Positions 1 through 7,903 of a stretch of 64,000 nt of DNA are shown here, one piece after another. The stretch's first letter is position 1. Each line of letters begins with the position of its first letter. Source of the DNA: Neptuniibacter sp048548695 (lineage in GTDB: Bacteria; Pseudomonadota; Gammaproteobacteria; Pseudomonadales; Balneatricaceae); NCBI RefSeq assembly GCF_048548695.1, contig NZ_JBLYIF010000009.1; one strand, given 5' to 3'. The notes beneath the pieces are model-generated. The model saw nothing but the letters and a program-made list of their open reading frames with translations. It ran no database searches and had not been told where the DNA came from. A program made the translations under genes and the position numbers.

Positions 1-186
1 GTCTCACCTGAGCTTATGGATCTGGCAGCAGCCGACGCCCTGTTCATGCATTGCTTGCCAGCCCACCGTGGTGAAGAAGTCAGTGAGGATATGCTGGAAG
101 ATCCGCGCTCAGTGGTCTTTGATGAGGCTGAAAACAGGTTACATGCCCAAAAAGCTCTATTGGAGTTTTTGCTGGTCAAGCGCTGA
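1..186 (+). CDS. argF: Ornithine carbamoyltransferase, C-terminal fragment
   Basis: This is the last 61 codons of ornithine carbamoyltransferase, which makes citrulline from ornithine and carbamoyl phosphate in arginine synthesis. Reading frame 1 from base 1 gives the family's HCLPAHRGEEV motif, whose cysteine and HCLP loop belong to the ornithine site, followed by the usual FDEAENRLHAQKA C-terminus and a TGA stop. The start lies left of the window, so the gene is cut by the window edge and is not a pseudogene as far as can be seen. A strong intrinsic terminator follows about 50 bp downstream. Confidence 0.93.
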   Translation, partial: VSPELMDLAAADALFMHCLPAHRGEEVSEDMLEDPRSVVFDEAENRLHAQKALLEFLLVKR

Positions 187-237
187 GTTTTACCCGCCAC
201 TGCATAACCTGCTGCATATATACTGCCACAGACGGTC

Positions 238-267
238 AAAACAGATCCTGGGAACCGATCTGTTTTT
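238..267 (+). terminator. Intrinsic terminator after argF
   Basis: AAAACAGATC (238-247) pairs with GATCTGTTTT (257-266) around a 9-nt loop and ends in a T run. It sits between argF and the start of metR, so metR probably has its own promoter. Confidence 0.7.
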
Positions 268-315
268 CCTCTGCCATACTATACTGCGTAAGCTGATGTA
301 ATCGGAGATAACTGA

Positions 316-1230
316 ATGATAGAGTTGCGTCACTTGAAAACGCTCTCCGCCCTGCGTGATGCAGGTAGTTTGGTGGAAGCAGCAGAGAGAATTCACCTTA
401 CGCAGTCCGCTCTGTCCCACCAGATTAAAGATCTTGAGGATCGTCTCGACTGCTCACTGTTTATCCGTAAGACGAAGCCTATTTGCTTCACCAGTGCTGG
501 CCAGCGGTTACTCAGCCTGGCAGATGAAATTCTGCCTATGATTCGTAATGCCGAGCGGGATATTGCGCGGCTCGCCGGTGGCGCTGCAGGGCGCCTGAAT
601 ATATGTATCGAGTGTCACAGCTGCTTTGACTGGCTGATGCCAACTATTGACCATTTCCGCCAGCACTGGCCAGAAGTCGAACTGGATCTATCCAGCGGCT
701 TCAGCTTTCAGCCGCTGCCTGCCTTGGCAAGAGGTGACCTGGATTTGGTGATCACTTCCGATCCAGAACCACGCAACGGCATTATCTACCTACCCCTTTT
801 CACCTATGAGTCACGACTGGCGATCAGTAAACAGCATCGCCTGATGGCACGCCGTTTCGTCCACGCCGAAGATCTGGCCAAGGAAACATTGATCACCTAC
901 CCAGTCGACCAACAAAGGCTGGATATATTTCGTAATTTTCTCGATCCCGCCGGCGTAGAGCCTGCCGCAACACGCACGGCCGAACTAACCCTAATGATGC
1001 TGCAGCTAGTCGCCAGCGGACGCGGCGTTGCCGCTTTGCCTAACTGGGCTTTGCATGAATACCTGCAACGTGACTACATCGCCTCTAAACCTCTCGGCGA
1101 AAAGGGGATTTGGTGCACACTGCATGCTGCCATCCGTGAAGATCAGCAAAACGCAGATTTTATGGTGGACTTCCTGAATACCGCCAAGGAGATCTCATTC
1201 CGTACCCTGACCGGTATCAAGTCCGCCTGA
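316..1230 (+). CDS. metR: LysR-family regulator MetR
   Basis: A LysR-type transcription factor of 304 residues, best matching MetR, the homocysteine-responsive activator of methionine synthesis genes. The N-terminal winged helix-turn-helix (about residues 1-62) reads MIELRHLKTLSALRDAGSL ... LTQSALSHQIKDLE, which is the MetR pattern. The rest is a periplasmic-binding-like effector domain. An ATG with GGAG upstream supports the start. It stands alone after the argF terminator and precedes a DAHP synthase by 74 bp. I saw no metE, metF or metH target in the window, so the assignment rests on the protein only. Another LysR member is possible but less likely. Confidence 0.85.
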   Translation: MIELRHLKTLSALRDAGSLVEAAERIHLTQSALSHQIKDLEDRLDCSLFIRKTKPICFTSAGQRLLSLADEILPMIRNAERDIARLAGGAAGRLNICIECHSCFDWLMPTIDHFRQHWPEVELDLSSGFSFQPLPALARGDLDLVITSDPEPRNGIIYLPLFTYESRLAISKQHRLMARRFVHAEDLAKETLITYPVDQQRLDIFRNFLDPAGVEPAATRTAELTLMMLQLVASGRGVAALPNWALHEYLQRDYIASKPLGEKGIWCTLHAAIREDQQNADFMVDFLNTAKEISFRTLTGIKSA

Positions 1231-1304
1231 CGCTGGCCCTGGCCCTGCCCCACAGGGTCTAAAAATATATACTCAAACCAGCCATGCAGTTGTAAGGAGA
1301 GACC

Positions 1305-2663
1305 ATGTCTGCACCCAAGTGGCAACCTTCTAGTTGGCGCGCTTTTCCTGTTCAGCAACAACCCGATTATCAAGACCCGGCCAGTCTAGCAGCGGCGGAA
1401 AAGACCCTAGCTGACCTGCCGCCATTGGTATTTGCCGGTGAGATTGACGCGCTGACTCAGCAACTCGGTAACGTTGCCCAGGGGCATGGCTTTCTGCTTC
1501 AGGGAGGTGACTGCGCCGAGAGCTTCAGCGAATTCAATGCAAATAAAATCCGTGACACATTCAAGCTGCTGATGCAGATGGCTATTGTTTTAACCTTTGC
1601 TGGCAGTTGTCCGGTCATCAAGGTCGGGCGCATGGCCGGACAATATGCCAAGCCGCGCTCCAGTGCAGAAGAGACACAGGGCGACCTCACCCTGCCCAGC
1701 TACCGGGGCGATATCGTCAACGATATCAACTTCACCAGTGATGCCAGAAAAGCTGATCCGGCGCGACTGTTAGCGGCTTACCATCAAGCCACTGCAACCC
1801 TTAATCTATTACGCGCATTTGCTCAGGGCGGGTTTGCTGACCTGCAGCAAGTACATACCTGGAACCAGGGTTTTGTTGCCGCCAGTCCGCAGGGTGAAAA
1901 GTATCAACAGCTGGCAGATCAAATCGACCAGGCTTTGCGCTTCATGGCAGCTTGCGGCATTAATCCAAACAATACCCCACAACTGCATGAGACAAGCCTA
2001 TATACCTCCCATGAGGCGTTGTTACTCGGTTATGAGCAGGCACTGACACGACAGGACAGCCTCAGCGGGCACTGGTATGACTGTTCAGCGCATATGCTGT
2101 GGATCGGTGATCGCACCCGACATCCGGACCATGCACATGTTGAATTCCTACGCGGCGTCAAAAACCCATTGGGTATTAAGCTCGGCCCAACCTCGGACCC
2201 GGCTGAACTGAACCGCCTGCTGGAAAAGCTTAATCCGGACAACATACCCGGTCGCATCACTCTCATCAGTCGCATGGGCAGTCAACAGGTGACAGAAAAG
2301 CTACCAGCTCTGGTGCGCGCTGTGACCAACTCAGGTCACGCCGTCGTTTGGAGCTGCGACCCTATGCATGGCAACACCATAAAAGCCCACAACGGCTATA
2401 AAACCCGCAGCGTGGATGCCATCCTGCAGGAGATGAAAGGTTTCTTTGCTGTACATCAGGCAGAGGGAACTCATGCCGGTGGCGTGCACTTTGAAATGAC
2501 GGGCCAAAATGTCACAGAATGCATTGGTGGCGCCTACCAGATCACTGAACACAATTTGGCCGATCGCTATCACACCCACTGCGATCCCCGTCTGAATGGT
2601 GAACAAGCCCTAGAACTGGCATTCCTTATCGCGGACACACTTAAAGCCGCACGGAGAAGTTAA
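1305..2663 (+). CDS. Class II 3-deoxy-7-phosphoheptulonate synthase
   Basis: A plant-type (class II) DAHP synthase of 452 residues. It joins phosphoenolpyruvate and erythrose 4-phosphate in the first step of the shikimate pathway. Family marks include the N-terminal WQPSSWR, LLQGGDCAESF (about residues 66-76) with the metal-binding cysteine, the WIGDRTR and RGVKNPLGIK segments, and HAGGVHFEMTGQNVTECIGG near the C-terminus. Length is normal for the class. A GGAGAG ribosome site precedes the ATG. yqcC starts 6 bp after the stop, so the two probably share a transcript. Regulation cannot be told from the sequence. Confidence 0.95.
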   Translation: MSAPKWQPSSWRAFPVQQQPDYQDPASLAAAEKTLADLPPLVFAGEIDALTQQLGNVAQGHGFLLQGGDCAESFSEFNANKIRDTFKLLMQMAIVLTFAGSCPVIKVGRMAGQYAKPRSSAEETQGDLTLPSYRGDIVNDINFTSDARKADPARLLAAYHQATATLNLLRAFAQGGFADLQQVHTWNQGFVAASPQGEKYQQLADQIDQALRFMAACGINPNNTPQLHETSLYTSHEALLLGYEQALTRQDSLSGHWYDCSAHMLWIGDRTRHPDHAHVEFLRGVKNPLGIKLGPTSDPAELNRLLEKLNPDNIPGRITLISRMGSQQVTEKLPALVRAVTNSGHAVVWSCDPMHGNTIKAHNGYKTRSVDAILQEMKGFFAVHQAEGTHAGGVHFEMTGQNVTECIGGAYQITEHNLADRYHTHCDPRLNGEQALELAFLIADTLKAARRS

Positions 2664-2669
2664 CCCCCT

Positions 2670-2987
2670 ATGCACCCGGTTAAACACTTGCTGATTAAAA
2701 TTGAAGCCGAAATGAAACACCTCGATCTCTGGGCGGCTACGCCTCCCAGTAATGAAGCACTGGCAAGTCGTCAGCCTTTTGCCATCGATACTTTGAGTTT
2801 TGATCAGTGGCTACAATGGATTATGTTACCCCGGCTGGATTGGATCATTCAGCAAAATCACTGCTTGCCAAGCAACTGTCATATCGCACCCTATGCCGAA
2901 GAGGCCGTAAAACAGTTGGCTGCGGATACTCAGGATCTGTTAAGACTTATCAAGCAACTGGACCAGGCACTCAACCGGGTTCACTGA
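2670..2987 (+). CDS. yqcC: YqcC family protein (DUF446)
   Basis: A 105-residue protein of the YqcC/DUF446 family, whose function is not established. The diagnostic core is QPFAIDTLSFDQWLQWIML followed by PR(L) and, after a short gap, the IAPYAEEA motif, which is the conserved pattern of the E. coli protein. It has no signal peptide or membrane segment and is probably cytosolic. It lies 6 bp after the DAHP synthase gene, and a GC-rich hairpin overlaps its stop codon. Elsewhere in gammaproteobacteria yqcC often lies next to the pseudouridine synthase gene truC; here it does not. Confidence 0.85.
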   Translation: MHPVKHLLIKIEAEMKHLDLWAATPPSNEALASRQPFAIDTLSFDQWLQWIMLPRLDWIIQQNHCLPSNCHIAPYAEEAVKQLAADTQDLLRLIKQLDQALNRVH

Positions 2988-2994
2988 CCCGGTT
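2973..2994 (+). terminator. Possible terminator hairpin over the yqcC stop
   Basis: AACCGGGT (2973-2980) pairs with ACCCGGTT (2987-2994) around a 6-nt loop. It spans the yqcC stop codon. Only a weak TTCTGG tail follows, so intrinsic termination is uncertain. Confidence 0.35.
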
Positions 2995-3253
2995 CTGGCA
3001 CTGCCCAAACCCTTCAGCAGCAGATCACGGTGGCCGAAAATACCTAAAAGACTCTCTTGCTCTTGAACAAGCACCTACGTCAGGCCAGAGCATTCAAAAC
3101 TGCCATCTATTTTCTGCGCACATCCTCTTTTATTAAGTGATGTCTCATTATCCAGCCCATCGGGATAAAGGACATATTAGCCAGCCACTACAGCGCTACA
3201 GTTCGTTTACTGGACCTGTTAAAATCGCGAGCCTTGTAAAGCGGGATCGATCC

Positions 3254-4312
3254 ATGACAGAGATAACTTCACTCACCGAATTACTGCGCAATAGCGGTGC
3301 CCAACTACGTTTTTTCGATATGGGACGTCGTATCAGCAAATTAACTGTCGAGCAATTTGCCAAAATTGAGCAGCAGCAGATCCCTTATCCACTACCTTAC
3401 CTGCACCATGCCTGGCTTGCCCTAATGCTGTGGAATCCTAAGGACAAAACCCAAGGGGTCGTATGGTTCCTTAAACTACCACTGGATGAACAAGGCTACC
3501 TGATGCAGGCAGTGCGCGATGATCTACTCAATCGCCTGTTACAAAACGCCTCTAACCTGCTGAATAGTGGTGGCGACAAAGATACTCCGGATGCACTGAA
3601 GGACAACCCCTTCTCTTTTACCCCGGATCAAGAAAAGATGGCGGTATTTCACGCCTGTTCAACCCTCGCCACCGTGGAGCCTGCTTCCAACTACTACGCT
3701 GGCGCGCAAGATTACTTCAGCGGCCGTGACCGATTTGAAAACTGGCAAGCACTGGGTTTCCAGGGAATTGCCGATCTGGTTATTCGGCATCAGCAAGACA
3801 ACAACAGTCAACTCATCAGCAACGCTATTCCTTCACTGCCAGATGCCCCCTTCGAGGTACTCTGTACCTGTCTGGAGCATATCGAACCCACGCATGAACT
3901 GTTCGAAGCGCTCTGTCTGCGAACGGAACAGACCCTGCAACGCGGCAACGCCAGCGGTAACCACATTGCTGCACTGATACGCGGCCTCTCTAATGGTCGT
4001 GATCAGGCCCGCAAAAACGCATTGTTACTGCAAATTTTGAATTCCGATTATGCCCTTGAAGCAGAAGTGATTGCCGCCATCGCAACTCGTTGTACCGACG
4101 CATTGCAACACCCAGAACTCCTACACCCCTTCCTGGAGAAACTAGCAGCAGGCAAAGCAGGCCAAGCCGGCTTTTCGCGCATTTTATCGGATCTGATGTT
4201 TATACCCGCACTGCGCGGTCTGATTCTGTTGCAGTTCCGCAGCAATCAGCGCAGCGAAATGCTGAGTAAGGCAATCGGTGAGATGTTTGGGCAGACGTTC
4301 ACCACCCATTAA
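3254..4312 (+). CDS. DUF3549 family protein
   Basis: A 352-residue protein matching the gammaproteobacterial DUF3549 family, of unknown function. The N-terminus (TELLRNSGAQLRFFDMGRRI, then PYPLPYLHHAWLALMLWNP) is the conserved part. The remainder is helical and rich in Leu and Ala. There is no signal peptide or obvious membrane segment. The open frame extends upstream to 3137, but I chose the ATG at 3254 because the family begins there and the upstream 39 codons do not resemble it. About 265 bp separate it from yqcC. It converges on the lambda-P-like gene, with 21 bp between the stops. Confidence 0.75.
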   Translation: MTEITSLTELLRNSGAQLRFFDMGRRISKLTVEQFAKIEQQQIPYPLPYLHHAWLALMLWNPKDKTQGVVWFLKLPLDEQGYLMQAVRDDLLNRLLQNASNLLNSGGDKDTPDALKDNPFSFTPDQEKMAVFHACSTLATVEPASNYYAGAQDYFSGRDRFENWQALGFQGIADLVIRHQQDNNSQLISNAIPSLPDAPFEVLCTCLEHIEPTHELFEALCLRTEQTLQRGNASGNHIAALIRGLSNGRDQARKNALLLQILNSDYALEAEVIAAIATRCTDALQHPELLHPFLEKLAAGKAGQAGFSRILSDLMFIPALRGLILLQFRSNQRSEMLSKAIGEMFGQTFTTH

Positions 4313-4333
4313 CGACAGATTGTACAGCCCGTC

Positions 4334-5125
4334 CTAGCGGAAATCGTCTGGCAGCGTGATACCCTGCTGATCAGCCTGCTTCTGAGCCTGTTGGCGGTAG
4401 CGTGCACGCACCTGACTACCCTTGGGTTTGGTCAGGTAAAACAGCCATTTGCTAGCGATTTCCGGCGCAATACCATGCTGCTCACCCCAAGTTTGAATAA
4501 AGCTAAACAATGACTGGTCTTGCTGATCAGGCAATCCTTCCACGCGAGGGATATCCAGACTTTCACCCGCCCTGACCCGCTGACAGATCCTGTCATATTG
4601 ATAGCGAAAATCCGGCATAATCCGAATATCAGGTTCAGTACGTAATCGAAACCAACCTGTTAATTTGCCAGCATGGTAGACGGCGGGATGGGACCAACGG
4701 TGACTGGATGGAGCATCAGCAAAACGCCCAGCTTCCTGGTAGGCCTGCAACACTGGAGGCAAACCACAATCGCCTGTCAAATCACGCAACACGCCAACAA
4801 ACTCAGCAATGGTCGGCATCCAGGCATATTGCAGCTTGCACTGATCAACGGCAGCAACCAATTCAGCTTCGGAATAGCCTTGCAGGCTCATCGCCCACTC
4901 ACGTTTAGCGATACGGATCTCGTCCTGCGTTTCAAAGCAGCTTTTGAATTTATGACCATAAATGGCCATAAACCGGGCGAAGATCATGTTCACCAGAGAT
5001 TTAATTTCAACACTCAGGGTAGCACTGGCAGATTTTTCTGACTTACCAGTCGGTGTCTCTGATGTCCATGATGGCTTGGGTAACCCGTTTTCGGTTTTCC
5101 CGAGTATCTTTGCGGGCGTTTTCAT
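4334..5125 (-). CDS. Phage lambda P-like helicase-loader domain protein
   Basis: A 263-residue protein with a region (about residues 40-115) matching the phage lambda replication protein P family. The visible pattern is VNMIFARFMAIYG, then ETQDEIRIAKREWA, then the YAWMPTIAEFVGVLRD segment, which corresponds to the (K)xxW ... PSxxxF core of that family. Lambda P captures the replicative helicase DnaB and loads it at a replication origin. A loader or helicase-handling role here is inference. The start is fixed by AGGGGAG five bases before the ATG, which places the first 83 bases inside the end of the upstream DnaT-like gene in another frame. The C-terminus is Lys/Arg/Gln rich. No integrase, capsid or repressor gene is nearby, so this looks like a resident chromosomal gene. 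Confidence 0.72.
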   Translation of the reverse strand: MKTPAKILGKTENGLPKPSWTSETPTGKSEKSASATLSVEIKSLVNMIFARFMAIYGHKFKSCFETQDEIRIAKREWAMSLQGYSEAELVAAVDQCKLQYAWMPTIAEFVGVLRDLTGDCGLPPVLQAYQEAGRFADAPSSHRWSHPAVYHAGKLTGWFRLRTEPDIRIMPDFRYQYDRICQRVRAGESLDIPRVEGLPDQQDQSLFSFIQTWGEQHGIAPEIASKWLFYLTKPKGSQVRARYRQQAQKQADQQGITLPDDFR

Positions 5126-5882
5126 GGAACTCCCCTGATTTACGCTCTTGTTGAATACGTTGCTGACGGCCGGCTTCAGTCTGTTTATGCACCCACTCTC
5201 GCTTTACCCAACCAAGAAATTTCTGATCCCAATTGGTTTCTTTACGATCTTTATCCAGCCAGTAAAGAACAAACTCATCGACACAGCCACGCGCAAAGTC
5301 ATTGGCTATATTGTGCCGGGGCAACAGAGCAAAAAAATTTTCGGAGGGCTGCCAGCCCATATGCATGGTGTGCAGTTGCTGGTTGCGAGTTTCATGCTGT
5401 TGGAATAAGGCATGTAGTTCATCGCCCTGACGATTATTTCTGGCCCAACCGATACTACCTCCAAAGGTTGGCGCAGGCCCCACACCGGCCTGAGGCACCG
5501 TCTCAGCTAAGGGTTTGGGTCGCGGCGGGCTCGTTTCCAGGACAGGCAAACGACTCACCACTTCAGCCGACGCTGCTTCAGAATAATCTAACTGCGTATC
5601 TTCGCTGAAATCCAAAAACCGCACCTTTACAGCCCCTTCCGGGCTAAAACGGGCATCGATATAACCCGCCTCAACCAGCATGGAGGTTAGCTGTGCAACC
5701 TGGTCCTCTTCCCAGTAGCGCGCTAACGCCAACCAGGCTGCATTATCCAGCTGCCAGCTGCTATTTCCCTGCTGCTGACTGTGCTGATGATATAGCGTTA
5801 ACAGCAGCGCCCCGTCCACCCCCAAAGCATCAATCAGGGATGGGTACAGCAGCAGCGGGGACTCCGGGAACTGGAAACTCAT
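5043..5882 (-). CDS. DnaT-like primosomal protein
   Basis: A 279-residue protein with a C-terminal DnaT-type single-strand DNA-binding domain (about residues 170-240: MGWQPSENFFALLPRHNI, then FVLYWLDKDR, then TNWDQKFLGWVKREW). In E. coli DnaT acts with PriA, PriB and DnaC to reload the DnaB helicase at stalled forks. The N-terminal 110 residues look like a winged-helix region (ALLLTLYHQHSQQQ, then WLALARYWEEDQVAQLTSML and EAGYI). The middle is Pro-rich and probably disordered. The following gene encodes a lambda-P-like protein and overlaps it by 83 bases, so the two are very likely co-expressed. The domain call is good; the process assignment is inferred from the E. coli family. Confidence 0.78.
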   Translation of the reverse strand: MSFQFPESPLLLYPSLIDALGVDGALLLTLYHQHSQQQGNSSWQLDNAAWLALARYWEEDQVAQLTSMLVEAGYIDARFSPEGAVKVRFLDFSEDTQLDYSEAASAEVVSRLPVLETSPPRPKPLAETVPQAGVGPAPTFGGSIGWARNNRQGDELHALFQQHETRNQQLHTMHMGWQPSENFFALLPRHNIANDFARGCVDEFVLYWLDKDRKETNWDQKFLGWVKREWVHKQTEAGRQQRIQQERKSGEFHENARKDTRENRKRVTQAIMDIRDTDW

Positions 5883-5942
5883 TACAACGTGTATTCCTTG
5901 CCACGAACAGACTACTCAAATGGTCCAGACGCAGGGGTTGGG

Positions 5943-6350
5943 TTAACTATTTTGAGCGAACTTCTCAACAGCACGCAGCACATCGCGGCGGCTGATCTGG
6001 CCAATCAAACGGCCTTCTTTTACAACTGGAAAACGACGGCGACTATTCTGAATAAATTCATTCGCTACCCGAATGATATCTGCGTCATGAGGAATCGTTT
6101 GTACATCACGCGTCATGTAAGTACCGACCACACCACCCATCTCTTCTTCATGATAGGTCAGCGTCAATATCGCCTTGAGACAGTCACCTTCCGAAATCAG
6201 TCCTACCAGGCAACCATTCTCATCCACCACTGGTGCACCGCTAATACGGTATTCCAGCAACATGTTGATTGCCTGAAATAGATCAGTATCTGGCTTAAAT
6301 GTCACCAGATCTCTTGTCATATAGTCCTGAGCTTTGACTGATCTTAACAT
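5943..6350 (-). CDS. Tandem CBS-domain protein
   Basis: A 135-residue protein made of two CBS domains: residues about 5-60 with MTRDLVTFKPDTDLFQAINM and GLISEGDCL, and about 75-130 with MTRDVQTIPHDADIIRVANE and GQISRRDVLRAV. Such stand-alone pairs usually bind adenine nucleotides and act as energy sensors; the partner cannot be told here. The start at 6350 is preceded by GGAGGAAAGGGG; the frame is open 14 codons further up but without a ribosome site. It lies 60 bp upstream of the DnaT-like gene on the same strand and may be read with it. Confidence 0.85.
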   Translation of the reverse strand: MLRSVKAQDYMTRDLVTFKPDTDLFQAINMLLEYRISGAPVVDENGCLVGLISEGDCLKAILTLTYHEEEMGGVVGTYMTRDVQTIPHDADIIRVANEFIQNSRRRFPVVKEGRLIGQISRRDVLRAVEKFAQNS

Positions 6351-6503
6351 CCCCTTTCCTCCATCACATGCACGGGCAAACGGCAACCACATGGTTACCT
6401 GATTATTGTTGGTTATGCTAATACAGTGAGCGGTGGCCGGTTATTGATCTTTAGCCGCTGTTTCCACTTCTTTTCGCCAATGTAGAAGGTTCCACGTCGG
6501 GGA

Positions 6504-7358
6504 TCAATTAAATACGACGGTTTTATTTCCCTGCACCAAGATCCGGTCTTCCAGATGCCAACGCAAACCTCGCGCTAAAACCGCTTTTTCCACATCACGT
6601 CCCAGGCGAACCATATCTTCTGGGCGATCTCGGTGACTGATACGAATCACATCCTGGTCAATAATCGGACCTGCATCCAGATCAGCTGTCACATAATGAC
6701 AGGTGGCACCAATCAGCTTTACACCACGCTCGTGAGCCTGGTGATAAGGCCGAGCACCGGCGAAAGATGGTAGGAAACTGTGGTGAATATTAATAATCCG
6801 GTGCGCATAACTGTCGCAAATATCTTGCGGCAAAATTTGCATATAGCGCGCCAGCACCACCACGTCAGCCTGGTACTCCCGAATCAGCTGACTCACCCGT
6901 TCAAAGTGAAGTTGTTTGTTGTCACGATCAACCGGCACATGTAGGAAAGGTATTTTATGCCATTCCACCATGCTGCGTAGATCATCATGATTGGAAATGA
7001 CACAAGGGATTTCACAATCCAACTCTTGCTCATGGTAACGATACAGCAAGTCAGCCAGACAATGCGATTCTCGACTGGCCATCAACACCACTTTTTTCGG
7101 TTTACCCGAATCACTAATCTCCCATTCCATCTGAAATGACTTAGCAATCGGTGTAAAGGCGACACGCAGTTCATCCAGCGAAAAGGGCAAAGTGCAGGCG
7201 CTGATCTCAACCCGCATAAAAAACCATCCGGTGGAACCATCACTGTGCTGATTAGCATCGGCAATAGAACCGCCATGACTGGAGATAAAATTACTCACCA
7301 TCGCCACAATGCCCACCCGGTCAGGGCATGCCAGTACCAGTCTGAATCTACGTTCCAT
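6504..7358 (-). CDS. purU: Formyltetrahydrofolate deformylase
   Basis: PurU, 284 residues, hydrolyses 10-formyltetrahydrofolate to tetrahydrofolate and formate, supplying formate for PurT and balancing the one-carbon pool. It has an N-terminal ACT domain (FRLVLACPDRVGIVAMVSNF, residues about 5-85) and a C-terminal formyltransferase fold with VLARYMQILP, then INIHHSFLPSFAGARPYHQA and GATCHYV ... GPIIDQD, which hold the catalytic Asn-His-Asp set. The ATG at 7358, with GGGA 9 bases upstream, is preferred over the TTG two codons earlier. It is transcribed toward the CBS gene, 153 bp away. Confidence 0.95.
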   Translation of the reverse strand: MERRFRLVLACPDRVGIVAMVSNFISSHGGSIADANQHSDGSTGWFFMRVEISACTLPFSLDELRVAFTPIAKSFQMEWEISDSGKPKKVVLMASRESHCLADLLYRYHEQELDCEIPCVISNHDDLRSMVEWHKIPFLHVPVDRDNKQLHFERVSQLIREYQADVVVLARYMQILPQDICDSYAHRIINIHHSFLPSFAGARPYHQAHERGVKLIGATCHYVTADLDAGPIIDQDVIRISHRDRPEDMVRLGRDVEKAVLARGLRWHLEDRILVQGNKTVVFN

Positions 7359-7463
7359 TGCCAAATTCCCAATGCATTATACCAATAAGGCTGGCTATTC
7401 TAGCAGCAAGCCGAACACTGGCAAATGACTGAATGCACTCAAACAGGCACCACCAAAACGCAT

Positions 7464-7802
7464 TCAGCCTGGCTTATAAAGCAGATCACAGCGCGCAGCG
7501 CAGATAAAATCGTTACGATGCAATCCCCCAATCTTATGGGTATACCACACCACTTCCACCCGACCCCAAGCCGTGAGTATATCCGGATGGTGCTGTTCTG
7601 CCTCAGCCAGCCCCCCTACCTGATTAGTGAACGCCAGGGCTTCAGCAAAGTTGCGGAAGGTATAAGTCCGCTCCAGTCGCGAGACGCCCTCTTGGGTGCA
7701 TATCTGCCATTGCGGCAGCTGCAGCAGCAGCTCCGTTGCTTCCTGCGCAGTCACTTTTGGTGCACCGGTACGACAGGCTTCACATTGCTCTTGAGTTAAC
7801 AC
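7464..7802 (-). CDS. phhB: Pterin-4-alpha-carbinolamine dehydratase
   Basis: A 112-residue PCD/DCoH family enzyme that dehydrates 4a-hydroxytetrahydropterin, recycling the pterin cofactor of aromatic amino acid hydroxylases. The active-site signature is complete: EAEQHHPDILTAWGRVEV with the paired histidines, then the tryptophan and YTHKIGGLHRNDF with the third histidine and aspartate. The start codon is GTG at 7802 with GAGGAA 7-8 bases upstream. No phenylalanine hydroxylase gene is in the window, so the partner is unknown. Stand-alone copies are common in proteobacteria. Confidence 0.9.
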   Translation of the reverse strand: MLTQEQCEACRTGAPKVTAQEATELLLQLPQWQICTQEGVSRLERTYTFRNFAEALAFTNQVGGLAEAEQHHPDILTAWGRVEVVWYTHKIGGLHRNDFICAARCDLLYKPG

Positions 7803-7903
7803 AACTTATTCCTCAATCTGTTGACTAATCTTACTCTAGCAAACTGCTAACACCCTGGCGTTGCAACTGCCTGGCTTTTCACTCTGCAGAACAAGGGGAT
7901 GCC

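Noticed and set aside
68..420. Small open frames overlapping argF and metR
   Set aside because: They are out-of-frame shadows of argF and metR with no start signals.
3137..3253. Longer N-terminus of the DUF3549 protein
   Set aside because: The upstream codons do not look like the family, and the ATG at 3254 begins the conserved sequence.
4334..5882. Prophage remnant
   Set aside because: The P-like domain suggests phage origin, but both flanks are housekeeping genes, codon use is ordinary, and there is no integrase, repressor, att repeat or structural gene.
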